Shown here: positions 42,139 through 51,058 of the stretch, one piece after another
Position numbering within the stretch: position 1 is the stretch's first letter
Layout: every line of letters begins with the position of its first letter
From: Shewanella zhangzhouensis
GTDB lineage: Bacteria > Pseudomonadota > Gammaproteobacteria > Enterobacterales > Shewanellaceae
DNA: 64,000 bases
Assembly (NCBI RefSeq): GCF_019457615.1
Contig: NZ_CP080414.1
Coordinates: 3,297,501 to 3,361,500, forward strand
Direction: 5' to 3'
Program-made: the position numbers and the translations under genes
Notes under the pieces: model-generated
Told to the model about the DNA's origin: nothing
The model's input: the letters and a program-made list of their open reading frames with translations, nothing else
Database searches by the model: none

Positions 42139-44079
42139 TCAGTATCTCAACCCCAACGTCAGGCTCACTTTGCGACCTTCACCGGGATAATACCCATTGC
42201 CCCAGTCACTGTAGAAGCCCGAGGCGGCATACGCTTCATCGAACAGGTTATCCAGTCTCAGGGTCGCACTCAGGGCGTCCTTACGGAAGCTCACGGCGGC
42301 ATTGGTCAGCCAAAAGGCATCCATCTGCGCGCCCACATTGGCATTGTCACCTTCAACAAAACGCTCACCCGTGTAGGCAGCATCTACGTAGGCCGACCAA
42401 TAATCGGCAAACTGAGCTGACACATACATACGGCCACTGTGCTTGGCGACCCAGGACAGCGCTTTGCCATCATTCAGCCCGGCGGTAAATTCAGCATCCG
42501 TGTACTGGTAGTCGACGCCCAGGCTGATGGTGTCATTGAGCTGCCAGTCCCAATCCAACATGGCTCCATAACGGCGCGACTCATCAGCGTTGATATTGGC
42601 ACCCGGGAAATAGCCCCCCACCGGCGTGTCGGCGCTGGGGTCAAACACAATTTCATCTTCCAGGGTTAAACGGTAGAGGCTCAGGCGCAATGCCTGCTCA
42701 GCCCCCTGATAGTCCCAGCCAGCTTCATAGCTGCGGCCGGTTTGGGGTCTCAGGCTGTCCTGACTGGTGTAGGCCTGCTCATCCACCTTGGCAAAACGGA
42801 AGTTATCTTCGCCGCGCAGGTAGAATCTGTGTCCCTGCACGGGGCGATAATTTAATCCAAGCTCAAGCGCATGGGCGTCATTATCCAGCTTGCCACCCTG
42901 GGGAAAGGTATTCTGATCGCGAATATCGTCCTGAACTTCGGCATAACGACCACCCACCACGTAACTCAGTGACTTGGTCAAAGGCACTGATGCCTGGGCA
43001 AAAGCCGCCCAGAGCTCCTGGGTGTTGCCGCGCTCCATATAAGCCGAGGTAAATTCTGACTCGCCACGGGACAGGTCCACTCCAGTTACCAACTTAAGTT
43101 CGCCCGCCTCTGTCTGGTAGCGGCCAATGGCTTTGGGAGTCAGGCTGATGAGTTGACGCTCGGTTTCACCCACGCCGCCCCAACTGATGTAATTCACCTG
43201 GGTATCGCTGGCATCGAGATCGGCAGCCAGGGTCCAATGGTCGGTCAGACTGTGCTCGTATCCCAACCGGCCAGCCTTGGTCAGATTGTGCTGATAGTCG
43301 CTGCTGTTGGCGGCATTGGCCTGGCGGGGATTGGCGGCAAGCTCCTCTGCGGTGAGAGAGCCTGCGAGTTCACGGTCATCATCGTAATAGGAGGCTTCAG
43401 CAAAGAAGCGCTGCCCATCGCCGCGGTATTCAATGCGGCCCAACACTGAGCCGGACTCACTCACGGCATGGTCACGGTAGTTGTCGCTTTTATCGAAGTT
43501 GCCACCGACGAAGAGACTCCAGCGTTCATTCAGCGCAGCCGAGAAATCCATGGCAGTGCCAAGGGAGCCGAAACTCCCACCAGTCAGCGAGGCGCCGCCG
43601 GTGTTTTCCTGACTGCGCTTGGTAATGATATTGATGACACCGCCAACGGCCTGATCGCCATAGAGCACACCGGCGCTGCCGGAGAGCACTTCAATACGTT
43701 CTATCTGACTCAGTGACACAGCATTGAGGCTGGGCGCAGCAATATCAATGTTGTTGAGACGGCGGCCATCCACCAGCACCAGGGTGTTATTGGCCGCCTG
43801 GCCAGCACCAAAACCGCGCATGGCGAAGACGGGCCCGGTGCCGCTGTCGCTTATCTGGATGGCACTCTGGCCACGCAGCAATCCGGCAAGATCTTTGGCA
43901 CCGCTGAGCGCTATGTCATCGGCAGTAATCACAGCCACATTGGCGGCGATATTGAGGGGGGTATCAGCCTGACGGCCAATGACCACCAGATGTTCATCCA
44001 CAGGTGATTGCGCTGAGGCGAAAGATGACAGCAGGCTTGTGGCCAGCGCCAATGAAATCAAAGAAGGTTTGGTACCCAT
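42139..44079 (-). CDS. btuB: TonB-dependent vitamin B12 receptor (BtuB-like)
   Basis: The 646-residue outer-membrane receptor has a signal peptide (MGTKPSLISLALATSLLSSFASA) and a TonB box near EHLVVIGRQ. The plug covers about 40-160 (LRGQSAIQISDSGTGPVFAMRGFGAGQAANNTLVLVDGRRL ... IERIEVLSGSAGVLYGDQAVGGVINIITKR). The barrel ends in YYPGEGRKVSLTLGLRY. Sequence alone says only TonB receptor; the substrate call rests on the cobalamin riboswitch in its leader. The length is close to E. coli BtuB (614). Its ribosome site is TAAGGA. No btuC/btuD/btuF genes are adjacent. It is functionally linked to metE and queG, through the alternative B12-dependent methionine synthase and the B12 cofactor. Confidence 0.88.
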   Translation of the reverse strand: MGTKPSLISLALATSLLSSFASAQSPVDEHLVVIGRQADTPLNIAANVAVITADDIALSGAKDLAGLLRGQSAIQISDSGTGPVFAMRGFGAGQAANNTLVLVDGRRLNNIDIAAPSLNAVSLSQIERIEVLSGSAGVLYGDQAVGGVINIITKRSQENTGGASLTGGSFGSLGTAMDFSAALNERWSLFVGGNFDKSDNYRDHAVSESGSVLGRIEYRGDGQRFFAEASYYDDDRELAGSLTAEELAANPRQANAANSSDYQHNLTKAGRLGYEHSLTDHWTLAADLDASDTQVNYISWGGVGETERQLISLTPKAIGRYQTEAGELKLVTGVDLSRGESEFTSAYMERGNTQELWAAFAQASVPLTKSLSYVVGGRYAEVQDDIRDQNTFPQGGKLDNDAHALELGLNYRPVQGHRFYLRGEDNFRFAKVDEQAYTSQDSLRPQTGRSYEAGWDYQGAEQALRLSLYRLTLEDEIVFDPSADTPVGGYFPGANINADESRRYGAMLDWDWQLNDTISLGVDYQYTDAEFTAGLNDGKALSWVAKHSGRMYVSAQFADYWSAYVDAAYTGERFVEGDNANVGAQMDAFWLTNAAVSFRKDALSATLRLDNLFDEAYAASGFYSDWGNGYYPGEGRKVSLTLGLRY

Positions 44080-44174
44080 TTTCCTTACACTCCATCAAGG
44101 GAAACGGGGCATGGGTCATCGACATGCCAAAAGCTGTCGCTGTTGCGGATCTGCCCACCGAAATCCACGACAAT

Positions 44175-44298
44175 ACCTGATTTGGGCCGGTCTCCGGACT
44201 TAGATGCCAGGCATCATTACCGTTGCGGGGGCAGTGTCGGATTTACACCGACTTCCCGATTCTCCCGCCGATGCGGGCACCCAAAAGGCTGACAATAA
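44175..44298 (-). promoter_or_regulatory. Cobalamin (B12) riboswitch
   Basis: The minus-strand leader of btuB contains the conserved core in order: GGTGCCCGCATCGGCGGG, GGGAAGTCGGTG, AAATCCGACACTGCCCCCGC, AACGGTAAT and finally the B12 box region AAGTCCGGAGACCGGCC. Spacing fits the adenosylcobalamin class. A short hairpin (GGCCGTC with GACGGCC, 44301-44321) precedes it near the transcription start. Another stem (44108-44128) lies between it and the ribosome site. I could not resolve whether the expression platform acts on transcription or translation. Confidence 0.94.
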
Positions 44299-44326
44299 AG
44301 AGGCCGTCACTCATGGACGGCCGCGC

Positions 44327-44356
44327 ATTATAGACGTCTAAACGTATAAAAGTCTA
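44327..44356 (-). promoter_or_regulatory. btuB promoter with three tandem MetJ boxes in its spacer
   Basis: On the minus strand TAGACT (44351-44356), an 18-bp spacer and a perfect TATAAT (44327-44332) make a strong promoter. On the plus strand, AGACGTCT (44332-44339), AAACGTAT (44340-44347) and AAAAGTCT (44348-44355) are adjacent 8-mers in exact register. The first is a perfect Met box. This is the same arrangement as at metE. Confidence 0.85.
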
Positions 44357-44383
44357 ATGCCTTTGTTTCGCACAAGTGGCCGG

Positions 44384-44977
44384 TCAGTCGAGGCGCAGCG
44401 GCAAAACAGAGGCAATAAATTCACCGTGATTGGCAGGGGTAAGCGGAATATTCTGCCCTGCATACACATCGCCGCGCGTGGATTTATGCATGAGCACCAG
44501 TTGCCCGGGGCGGCTTACAACCCGGTAATACCCCACCTCAGCTTCCGGCTTTGAAAAAAATGGGCGCGACTCTTCCATCGATGCGTGCTGATTGGGCATA
44601 CGGCTACACCCCAGGATGGCGTGAAAGCCGGGATAGCCATCGGTATCAACTTCACCCAACTTTTCGTAGGAGACGTCGCCCTCGCAGCTGCCCTGATATT
44701 GTCTGGCGAGGCCATCGAGAAAGGCTTCGGCAGCGGGGGAATCATCACTCAATTTAAAGCTTTGAACACAAATGAGCCCACCCCATTGGTTGAGATTTTC
44801 CTGGGCAGGTACAAATTCGGCACTCACCATATCCGCCCTGTTTTCACTGGCGGCCAATTTCCATCCCGAAGGTAATTCAAACGAGAAAGGCGTACCAAAG
44901 AGTGAAAGTTCCTGAGTTTGCGCAAGCACACCCGTGGCGGGCACAAGCCCAATAAGAAGGAGTAAATAGCGGGTCAT
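44384..44977 (-). CDS. Secreted protein of unknown function
   Basis: The protein is 197 residues with a signal peptide (MTRYLLLLIGLVPATGVLAQ). The body contains a beta-rich stretch (LSLFGTPFSFELPSGWKLA), three cysteines (LICVQSF, GSCEGD, LGCSRMP) that could form a disulfide, and a C-terminal VLPLRLD. I do not recognise the family. It lies upstream of the btuB promoter on the same strand, with only 27 bp to the -35 element, so any co-transcription would run through that operator. Confidence 0.65.
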   Translation of the reverse strand: MTRYLLLLIGLVPATGVLAQTQELSLFGTPFSFELPSGWKLAASENRADMVSAEFVPAQENLNQWGGLICVQSFKLSDDSPAAEAFLDGLARQYQGSCEGDVSYEKLGEVDTDGYPGFHAILGCSRMPNQHASMEESRPFFSKPEAEVGYYRVVSRPGQLVLMHKSTRGDVYAGQNIPLTPANHGEFIASVLPLRLD

Positions 44978-45057
44978 AATCAGCTTCCGTGAAATATCCT
45001 GCCGTAACGTCCTGAAACGGCTTTGAGATATGGGGAGGAAAACCTCCCCACAGACTA

Positions 45058-45402
45058 TCAGGCAAAGGCCTTTGGGTTTTCACCGTAGTCATTCTCGTCC
45101 TGACTGTCCTGACAGTAGAACACAATGAGAATGATGATACCTATGATGGGGATGAGCGCGATAAGCTGCCACCAGCCGCTGCGGCCGGTATCGTGCAAAC
45201 GACGGGCACCGATGGCAAGTGAAGGCAAAAATACGGCCAATGAGTAGAGGGTGCCTACCAGCATGCTGCCAAGGGCCATGTCCACCAGGTTCATCCCGAT
45301 ACTGACAATCAGGTTGAACAGAAAGAACATCCAAAACTCTTTGCGACGGGCACGACCTGTGAAGTCTGCGTATTTTTTCCAGGCGCCAATGTAGTATTCC
45401 AT
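45058..45402 (-). CDS. DUF805 inner-membrane protein
   Basis: The 114-residue protein has the family signature DFTGRARRKEFWMFFLFN at the start. Three to four hydrophobic segments follow, and the loop ARRLHDTGRSGWWQL is highly conserved in DUF805 (YhaH-like) proteins. The C-terminus is acidic (CQDSQDENDYGENPKAFA). Its function is unknown. It is divergent from the MOSC fusion gene with about 200 bp between them. Confidence 0.9.
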   Translation of the reverse strand: MEYYIGAWKKYADFTGRARRKEFWMFFLFNLIVSIGMNLVDMALGSMLVGTLYSLAVFLPSLAIGARRLHDTGRSGWWQLIALIPIIGIIILIVFYCQDSQDENDYGENPKAFA

Positions 45403-45609
45403 GGTTTCTCCTTAAAGCCGGGTGACAACACCCAAATTACCGCACAGAGTGCGAATTTGTCCTTATGATTCATTAGCCTGCTATCGACAAGCGCAATTAC
45501 TTTACCACAGCGCCGGACATTGAGAAGCATGAAAAGCACTTGGGTACTGGCTTCAGATGTAACCACATGGTTATAGTGTCGCTATTTGCCAGCGACAGGG
45601 AGACGGCAA

Positions 45610-47460
45610 ATGGCGAGACTCAGCGCAATTCATATCTATCCGGTTAAATCCATGGGCGCGCAGTCACTCAAGCAGGCAAGGGTTTGCCCGGAGGGACTGG
45701 CGGGAGACCGACGCTTTATGGTGATAAAACCCAGCGGCGATTTCATTACGGCCCGCACACATCCCGTACTGCAACTGATAACGCCTTTGGGCCAGGACGA
45801 AGAGTTTCACGCCGGACGCCTGCGGCTCTCCTATCCCGGCCAGCCAGACCTGGCCCTTGATGTCAGCGAGTTTGAAAAAGCCCCGGTGAAAACCCAGGTC
45901 TGGAAGGACGGTTTTGAAGCACTGTCAATCCACGCGCTGGCCGATACCTGGATTTCCACCCTGCTGGGCGAACCCGCCCGGCTTATCTGGCTTGGCGAAA
46001 CCTCCAATCGCTTCCGTGAAAAACTCGACACCCGTGTCAGCTTTGCCGATGGCTATCCGCTGCTACTCATCAGCGAGGCCTCGTTAACCGACCTGAATCT
46101 GCGCGCCGATACAATCAGCCAGATGAGTCAGTTTCGCACCAATCTGGAGGTATCAGACACTGCTGCCTTTGCAGAGGACGGCTGGAAGCGTATTCGTATC
46201 GGTGAAGTGGAGTTTCTACTGGCCAAACCCTGCAGTCGTTGTGTGATGACCACCATTATTCCCGGTACCGATAAATTCCACCCTCAGGGGGAGCCTCTCG
46301 CCACCCTGAGCAGGTTTCGTAAAACCCATCAAGGTGATGTCAATTTTGGCCAGAACCTGATTGCCCTCAATGAAGGCATCATTCGCGAAGGCGACAATGT
46401 AGAGATTCTTGAGGAGCAGGTGGGTGAGCACTACCCCAACCGGGCACCGGCCAAACGCAGTCTGCGCCTGGCTGCCAAAGAGCCCATCGCCAAAGACTTT
46501 ACGGGCTTCACTTTTGAGGCTGCCGATGGCAAACCGCTGCCGACCTTCTTGCCAGGCCAGCATCTGGTGTTTGCCTTTGATATCGACGGCACCCGCCATA
46601 TCCGCCGTTACAGCCTGACCCATGCACCGGCGGAGGGGAACTACCATATTGGCGTCAAACGCACCGGGGGCGGCCTGATTTCCAACTGGCTGCACGACAA
46701 GTTGGCGATAGGTGATACTGTGCTTTGCAGCCGCCCCGAAGGCCGATTTATCCCCAAAACCGGCAACCCCTTACTGCTTATCAGTGCAGGCTCAGGCGTC
46801 ACCCCCATGCTGGCGATGGTCAGAACCGCACTGGCGCTTGGCAAGCTCAAAGGTGTTGCTTTGCCACTTACCCATATTCACTTTATTCATCAATGCCGCA
46901 GCAAAGACGATATCCCCTGCCCGGAAAGCCTTGAGGATTTCGTCGCCGCAGGTATGACCCTGGAGCTTTATCTGACAAATCCGGGCGACGACTGGCAAGG
47001 CAATACGGGCCGTGTCAGCGCCTCGCAGTTGGCCGCAGTGCCTTCACTGACCAAACGCGATGCCTTTATCTGTGGTCCCAGCGGCTTCATGCAAACAGTG
47101 GAAGGAATGCTGACACAAGCCGGCATGCCGACTGAGCAAATTCACTGTGAAAGTTTCGGGGGATTGACCAGCGTCGAAGCCAGGCCACCTGAGCAGCTCA
47201 AGATCCGGATTGGCGATAAAGACTTTGTGGGCGATAACCAACAAAGCCTGCTGACCCAGGCAGAAGCTCAGGGCATCAAGCTGCTGTGGTCGTGCCGTGC
47301 GGGTATTTGCGGCAGCTGTAAATGTAAGCTTACCGCAGGCGAAGTGCACCAACCCAAGGCTGAGGCCCTCTCTGATGCCGAGCGTGCACAGGGCGTCATA
47401 CTGGCGTGCTGCGCGACCCCACTGACCGATGTCAGCCTGGTGCCACTGGACAGTATTTAA
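45610..47460 (+). CDS. MOSC-flavodoxin reductase-ferredoxin fusion oxidoreductase (YcbX-like)
   Basis: The 616-residue cytoplasmic fusion protein starts MARLSAIHIYPVKSMGAQS with GGGAGA 6 nt before the ATG. A MOSC N-terminal barrel covers about 2-120 and the MOSC domain about 130-265 (LLLISEASLTDLN; KPCSRC with Cys208 and Cys211). A ferredoxin-NADP reductase-type module at about 285-520 carries the flavin motif RRYSLTHAP and the nucleotide motif LISAGSGVTPMLAM. A plant-type 2Fe-2S domain has Cys562, Cys567, Cys570 and Cys600. E. coli YcbX is MOSC plus 2Fe-2S and reduces N-hydroxylated bases with separate reductase CysJ. Here the electron donor is built in, so it may be self-sufficient. Substrate is inferred only. 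Confidence 0.88.
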   Translation: MARLSAIHIYPVKSMGAQSLKQARVCPEGLAGDRRFMVIKPSGDFITARTHPVLQLITPLGQDEEFHAGRLRLSYPGQPDLALDVSEFEKAPVKTQVWKDGFEALSIHALADTWISTLLGEPARLIWLGETSNRFREKLDTRVSFADGYPLLLISEASLTDLNLRADTISQMSQFRTNLEVSDTAAFAEDGWKRIRIGEVEFLLAKPCSRCVMTTIIPGTDKFHPQGEPLATLSRFRKTHQGDVNFGQNLIALNEGIIREGDNVEILEEQVGEHYPNRAPAKRSLRLAAKEPIAKDFTGFTFEAADGKPLPTFLPGQHLVFAFDIDGTRHIRRYSLTHAPAEGNYHIGVKRTGGGLISNWLHDKLAIGDTVLCSRPEGRFIPKTGNPLLLISAGSGVTPMLAMVRTALALGKLKGVALPLTHIHFIHQCRSKDDIPCPESLEDFVAAGMTLELYLTNPGDDWQGNTGRVSASQLAAVPSLTKRDAFICGPSGFMQTVEGMLTQAGMPTEQIHCESFGGLTSVEARPPEQLKIRIGDKDFVGDNQQSLLTQAEAQGIKLLWSCRAGICGSCKCKLTAGEVHQPKAEALSDAERAQGVILACCATPLTDVSLVPLDSI

Positions 47461-47471
47461 CCCCAACAAAT

Positions 47472-47500
47472 AAAAAGGCTGCCAAGAGCAGCCTTTTTAT
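47472..47500. terminator. Bidirectional terminator
   Basis: AAAAAGGCTG pairs with CAGCCTTTTT around a 7-nt loop, between convergent MOSC-fusion and chemoreceptor genes. Confidence 0.9.
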
Positions 47501-47514
47501 TTGGTTTAATATCC

Positions 47515-49635
47515 TCAGGTGCGCAGTTTAGCCAACTGACTCTCCTGCCTGCCAACCAGCTTGGCAAGACTCTCGCTGCTCTCCCGGGCCTTACCGGCCA
47601 GCTCCATCAGCTCTGCCGCCGAGTCTGAGATCCCCGTGATGTTGCGGCTTACTTCTTCTGTAACTGCGCTTTGCTCTTCAGCAGCCGTGGCAATTTGGGT
47701 CACCTGATTGGAGATTTCGTTAATGCGCGCCACCATCACCGACAGTGCCTCAAAGGCCTGCTCGGTTTGCGCCACCGCCTGCTCAGCAAGTCCTACCCCT
47801 TTGTCGATAATTCCGGATGCCCCCTTCACCTCCTGCTCCAGCGCATCGATAAGCCGACTGATATCGTCGGTGGAGGCCTGGGTTTTGGAAGCAAGTGAAC
47901 GCACTTCATCGGCCACCACAGCAAACCCCCGGCCCTGCTCACCGGCGCGGGCCGCTTCGATGGCGGCGTTGAGCGCCAGCAGGTTGGTCTGGGCGGCAAT
48001 GGCACTGATCACTTCCAATATTTTGCTGATATTGGTACTGCTCTCTGCCACCTTGCCCACCGCAATCTTGGCTTGCAGCGACTCCTTGGACATGGTGCTC
48101 ACAAGAGAAACCGCCTGCGTCAGACTGTCCTGACTCAGCTTAACCTGCGAGGCCATGGCTGCCGACTCGGTTGCCGTTTGCTCAGATGCCTTGGCCACTT
48201 CATGGGCGGTATGACTCATCTCATTAACGGCGGTTACCACACTCTCAATTTCACTGTATTGCCGATTAACACTCTGTTTGGTTTCCTCCGCAATCCGGGC
48301 CGTTGCCTGGCTTTCGGTGCGGGATTCTGTGGCGACCTTTTTCAGTTCACTGATTAGCCCGTGAAGTTTACCGATAAAGGCATTAAAACCATTGCCCAGG
48401 GCAATCAGCTCTGCGTGCTCATCCACTTTCAGGCTTTGGGTTAAATCCCCCTCGGCACTGGCCAGTTGACTGACCCGCTGCTGAATTTGCTGGATGGGTG
48501 CCACCACGCTGCGGATAAAGAGAGCAATAAGAATCACAGCCACCGCAGCAACACCAATACCCAGCAGCAAAACAAAGCGGCCAAGGCTGGCGGCCATGGC
48601 CTCCATACTGCCCTCGACCTGATCGGCACTGGCCAAGGCGATATGTCTTGGCACTTCGATGGCAAGCAGCCACTGACTGCCGGAGAGCGGAATAGTAATG
48701 GGATAGGCCACTATCATGCTGTTGTCGTTGAGCAGATAACCATCCCCTTTGCCCAGACCCAGAATTTGGTTGGCGAGGGATTTGTCCATAACCTCCCCGA
48801 GGGGCCTGGCTTTTTTATCATAGTGGCTAGCGGCCACTATCAGCCCCTTGGTCGACAGCAAGGTTACCTTGGCCTGCCCCTGATAGAGACTTGCCGACAG
48901 TTCCTCAATCATCTTTTGAAACACGGGCAGGTTCAAATCCACCCCGACCACGCCACGAAAAGCGCCAGAGCGAACAATAGGCACAGTCAGGGAGGTCATC
49001 AACATGTTGTTACCGGGGGAGATTTCGTAGAGATAAGGCTCCATCAGGCAGGGCTTTTGGGTGTCTTTGGCGCACAGATACCACTCGGCTTCCCGCAGAC
49101 CAAACTCATTGAGGGTGTCCGCGTATTTTTCACCGGCATCATCCACCTGCTGCTGGGTCTGGCTGCCATCATCGTTACGATAAAAATAGACTTCGAGCGT
49201 CCCCACCCCCTCAACCGAGTGCATCAAACCTGACGCCGTAAATTCGCTGTCACGGCCATCGAAACCATTGGGTTCGAACTGCGCATACATAGAGGAAATC
49301 TGGCGATTTTTCTGCAGCACCGCGCCGACGGCATCCTGAACCGTTTCACGATTCATCCGGCCGACCAGCGCATCGTTTTCCATCATGGCACTGAAAGAAT
49401 AAGGAATACGGTAGGCTTCATTGATAAAGGCCGCCACCTTTTCACCGTAGCGGCCGGCGCTGGCGGTCAGTTTGGTGCGTATCTCATCATTGAGTGCTTT
49501 ATCGACTTCGACAAAGAGTTCATCGGTTTTGTTGTTGAGGGTGATCCAAAGGGTTATCGACATGGTGGCCACAGTGGCCAGAAACAGCGCCGAGGTCATC
49601 CAAAGTAGCTTTTGTCGCAGGGGAAGATGTTTCAT
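47515..49635 (-). CDS. Methyl-accepting chemotaxis protein with dCache sensor
   Basis: The 706-residue chemoreceptor starts MKHLPLRQKLLWM with GGAGAG 6 nt upstream; the frame extends nine codons further but without support. TM1 is at about 15-35. The periplasmic double-Cache domain covers about 40-345, with the membrane-proximal FRGVVGVDLNLPVFQKMIEEL block. TM2 is at about 360-385 (LGIGVAAVAVILIALFI). HAMP follows, then a full signalling domain with the tip AQTNLLALNAAIEAARAGEQGRGFAVVADEVR. Unlike the two damaged receptors at 7-12 kb, it is intact. The ligand is unknown. It ends without the NWETF-type CheR docking tail. Confidence 0.93.
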   Translation of the reverse strand: MKHLPLRQKLLWMTSALFLATVATMSITLWITLNNKTDELFVEVDKALNDEIRTKLTASAGRYGEKVAAFINEAYRIPYSFSAMMENDALVGRMNRETVQDAVGAVLQKNRQISSMYAQFEPNGFDGRDSEFTASGLMHSVEGVGTLEVYFYRNDDGSQTQQQVDDAGEKYADTLNEFGLREAEWYLCAKDTQKPCLMEPYLYEISPGNNMLMTSLTVPIVRSGAFRGVVGVDLNLPVFQKMIEELSASLYQGQAKVTLLSTKGLIVAASHYDKKARPLGEVMDKSLANQILGLGKGDGYLLNDNSMIVAYPITIPLSGSQWLLAIEVPRHIALASADQVEGSMEAMAASLGRFVLLLGIGVAAVAVILIALFIRSVVAPIQQIQQRVSQLASAEGDLTQSLKVDEHAELIALGNGFNAFIGKLHGLISELKKVATESRTESQATARIAEETKQSVNRQYSEIESVVTAVNEMSHTAHEVAKASEQTATESAAMASQVKLSQDSLTQAVSLVSTMSKESLQAKIAVGKVAESSTNISKILEVISAIAAQTNLLALNAAIEAARAGEQGRGFAVVADEVRSLASKTQASTDDISRLIDALEQEVKGASGIIDKGVGLAEQAVAQTEQAFEALSVMVARINEISNQVTQIATAAEEQSAVTEEVSRNITGISDSAAELMELAGKARESSESLAKLVGRQESQLAKLRT

Positions 49636-49721
49636 GCACTCTCCGCAAGATCCTGAAAACACATAGGTAGACTAACGTATGACTGAGTATAGTCTCTATC
49701 TGCGTCCGTGCATTTTTCAAT

Positions 49722-49754
49722 AAAAAGGCGGCCCTTCATGGGCCGCCTTTTTTT
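49722..49754. terminator. Terminator of the puuB-gabD-gabT operon
   Basis: AAAAAGGCGGCCC pairs with GGGCCGCCTTTTT, loop TTCAT. It lies directly after gabT on the minus strand and also faces the upstream side of the chemoreceptor gene. Confidence 0.92.
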
Positions 49755-49759
49755 AAGGG

Positions 49760-51037
49760 TTATTTGCCGAGTACGGCCTCGAAACACTCGGCCATTATCT
49801 CCAGGCCTCGCTGGATTTGCTCATCCGGCGCCGTGATGGGGACCAAAATCCTGAGCACGTTGCCGTAAGTGCCGCATGACAACAGGATAAGGCCGCGGTT
49901 ACGGGCCTCGGTGAGCACCTGTGGGCAATACTCAGGGGCAGGCTTGCCGTTTTCCATCAGCTCAATGGCAATCATGGAACCCAGACCACGTACCTCGGCG
50001 ATTTGCGGATAACGGCCGGCCAGCTCACCGATGGCAGACTTGATGGTCTGGCCGATGGCATTGGAGCGCTCCAGCAGTTTTTCCTCTTCAAAGACTTCAA
50101 TCACGGCAAGCGCTGCGGCGCAGGCAAGCGGACTACCGCCATAGGTGCCACCAAGGCCACCAGGGCCAATGGCATCCATCACGTCGGCACGGCCGGTAAT
50201 ACCAGAGAGCGGGAAGCCACCGGCAATCGACTTGGCGAAGGTGGTGATGTCCGCCGCAACACCCATTTGCTCCATGGCAAAAAAGGTGCCGGTACGGCCA
50301 GCGCCGGTTTGCACTTCATCGGCAATCAGCATAATGCCTTCGCGATCGCACAGCTCACGCAGACGCTTCATAAAGCATGGGGTCGCGGCGTAGAAACCGC
50401 CCTCGCCCTGCACTGGCTCGAGGATAATAGCGGCAATGTCGCTTGGCTCGGCGTCGTTCTTGAAAATACGCTCAATAGACGCCATGGCGTCATCTTCGCT
50501 CACCCCGTGCAGTTCACATGGATATTCGGCGCGAAATACGTTGGCCTGCATCAGGCCCATGCCCTTGCTGTAGGGCGCCACTTTGCCGGTCAGCGCCAGC
50601 GCCGCCATGGTGCGGCCATGGTAGCCAGAGGTAAAGGCAATCACACCGGCACGCTTGGTGTAGGCGCGGGCCACCTTAATGGCGTTTTCCACGGCTTCAG
50701 AGCCACTGGTGAACAGGGCCGACTTCTTGGCGAAGTCACCCGGCACCAGCTGGTTCAGCTTTTCACACACGGACACGTAGCTTTCATAGCCCAGCACCAT
50801 AAAACAGGTGTGAGAAAACTTCTCCAGCTGCTCGGCCACGGCGGCCTTCACTTTGGGATGCAGGTGGCCTGTGTTCAGCACTGCAATGCCGCCGGCGAAG
50901 TCGATATACTCACGGCCTTCCACGTCCCACACGGTGGCGTTTTCGGCGCGCTCGGTAAACACAGGGTGGATTTGGCCAACGCCACCGGCTACAGCAGCGC
51001 GGCGACGAACCATCAATGAATCATTGGTCAAGCTCAT
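49760..51037 (-). CDS. gabT: 4-aminobutyrate aminotransferase
   Basis: This enzyme moves the amino group of GABA to 2-oxoglutarate, giving succinic semialdehyde. It is 425 residues (E. coli GabT 426). The class III aminotransferase features are all present: FTSGSEAVENAIKVARAYT for phosphate binding, LEPVQGEGGFYAATPCFMKRL, IADEVQTGAGRTG and the PLP lysine in TTFAKSIAGGFPLSG. It lies 21 bp after gabD and is the last gene of puuB-gabD-gabT. Isozymes such as PuuE share this sequence space, and either name would describe the same reaction. Confidence 0.95.
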   Translation of the reverse strand: MSLTNDSLMVRRRAAVAGGVGQIHPVFTERAENATVWDVEGREYIDFAGGIAVLNTGHLHPKVKAAVAEQLEKFSHTCFMVLGYESYVSVCEKLNQLVPGDFAKKSALFTSGSEAVENAIKVARAYTKRAGVIAFTSGYHGRTMAALALTGKVAPYSKGMGLMQANVFRAEYPCELHGVSEDDAMASIERIFKNDAEPSDIAAIILEPVQGEGGFYAATPCFMKRLRELCDREGIMLIADEVQTGAGRTGTFFAMEQMGVAADITTFAKSIAGGFPLSGITGRADVMDAIGPGGLGGTYGGSPLACAAALAVIEVFEEEKLLERSNAIGQTIKSAIGELAGRYPQIAEVRGLGSMIAIELMENGKPAPEYCPQVLTEARNRGLILLSCGTYGNVLRILVPITAPDEQIQRGLEIMAECFEAVLGK

Positions 51038-51058
51038 AGGGTACTCCTGTTTCGCCGG

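Noticed and set aside
50003..51019. Open frame of 338 codons opposite gabT
   Set aside because: It overlaps gabT completely on the opposite strand and its translation has no family features.
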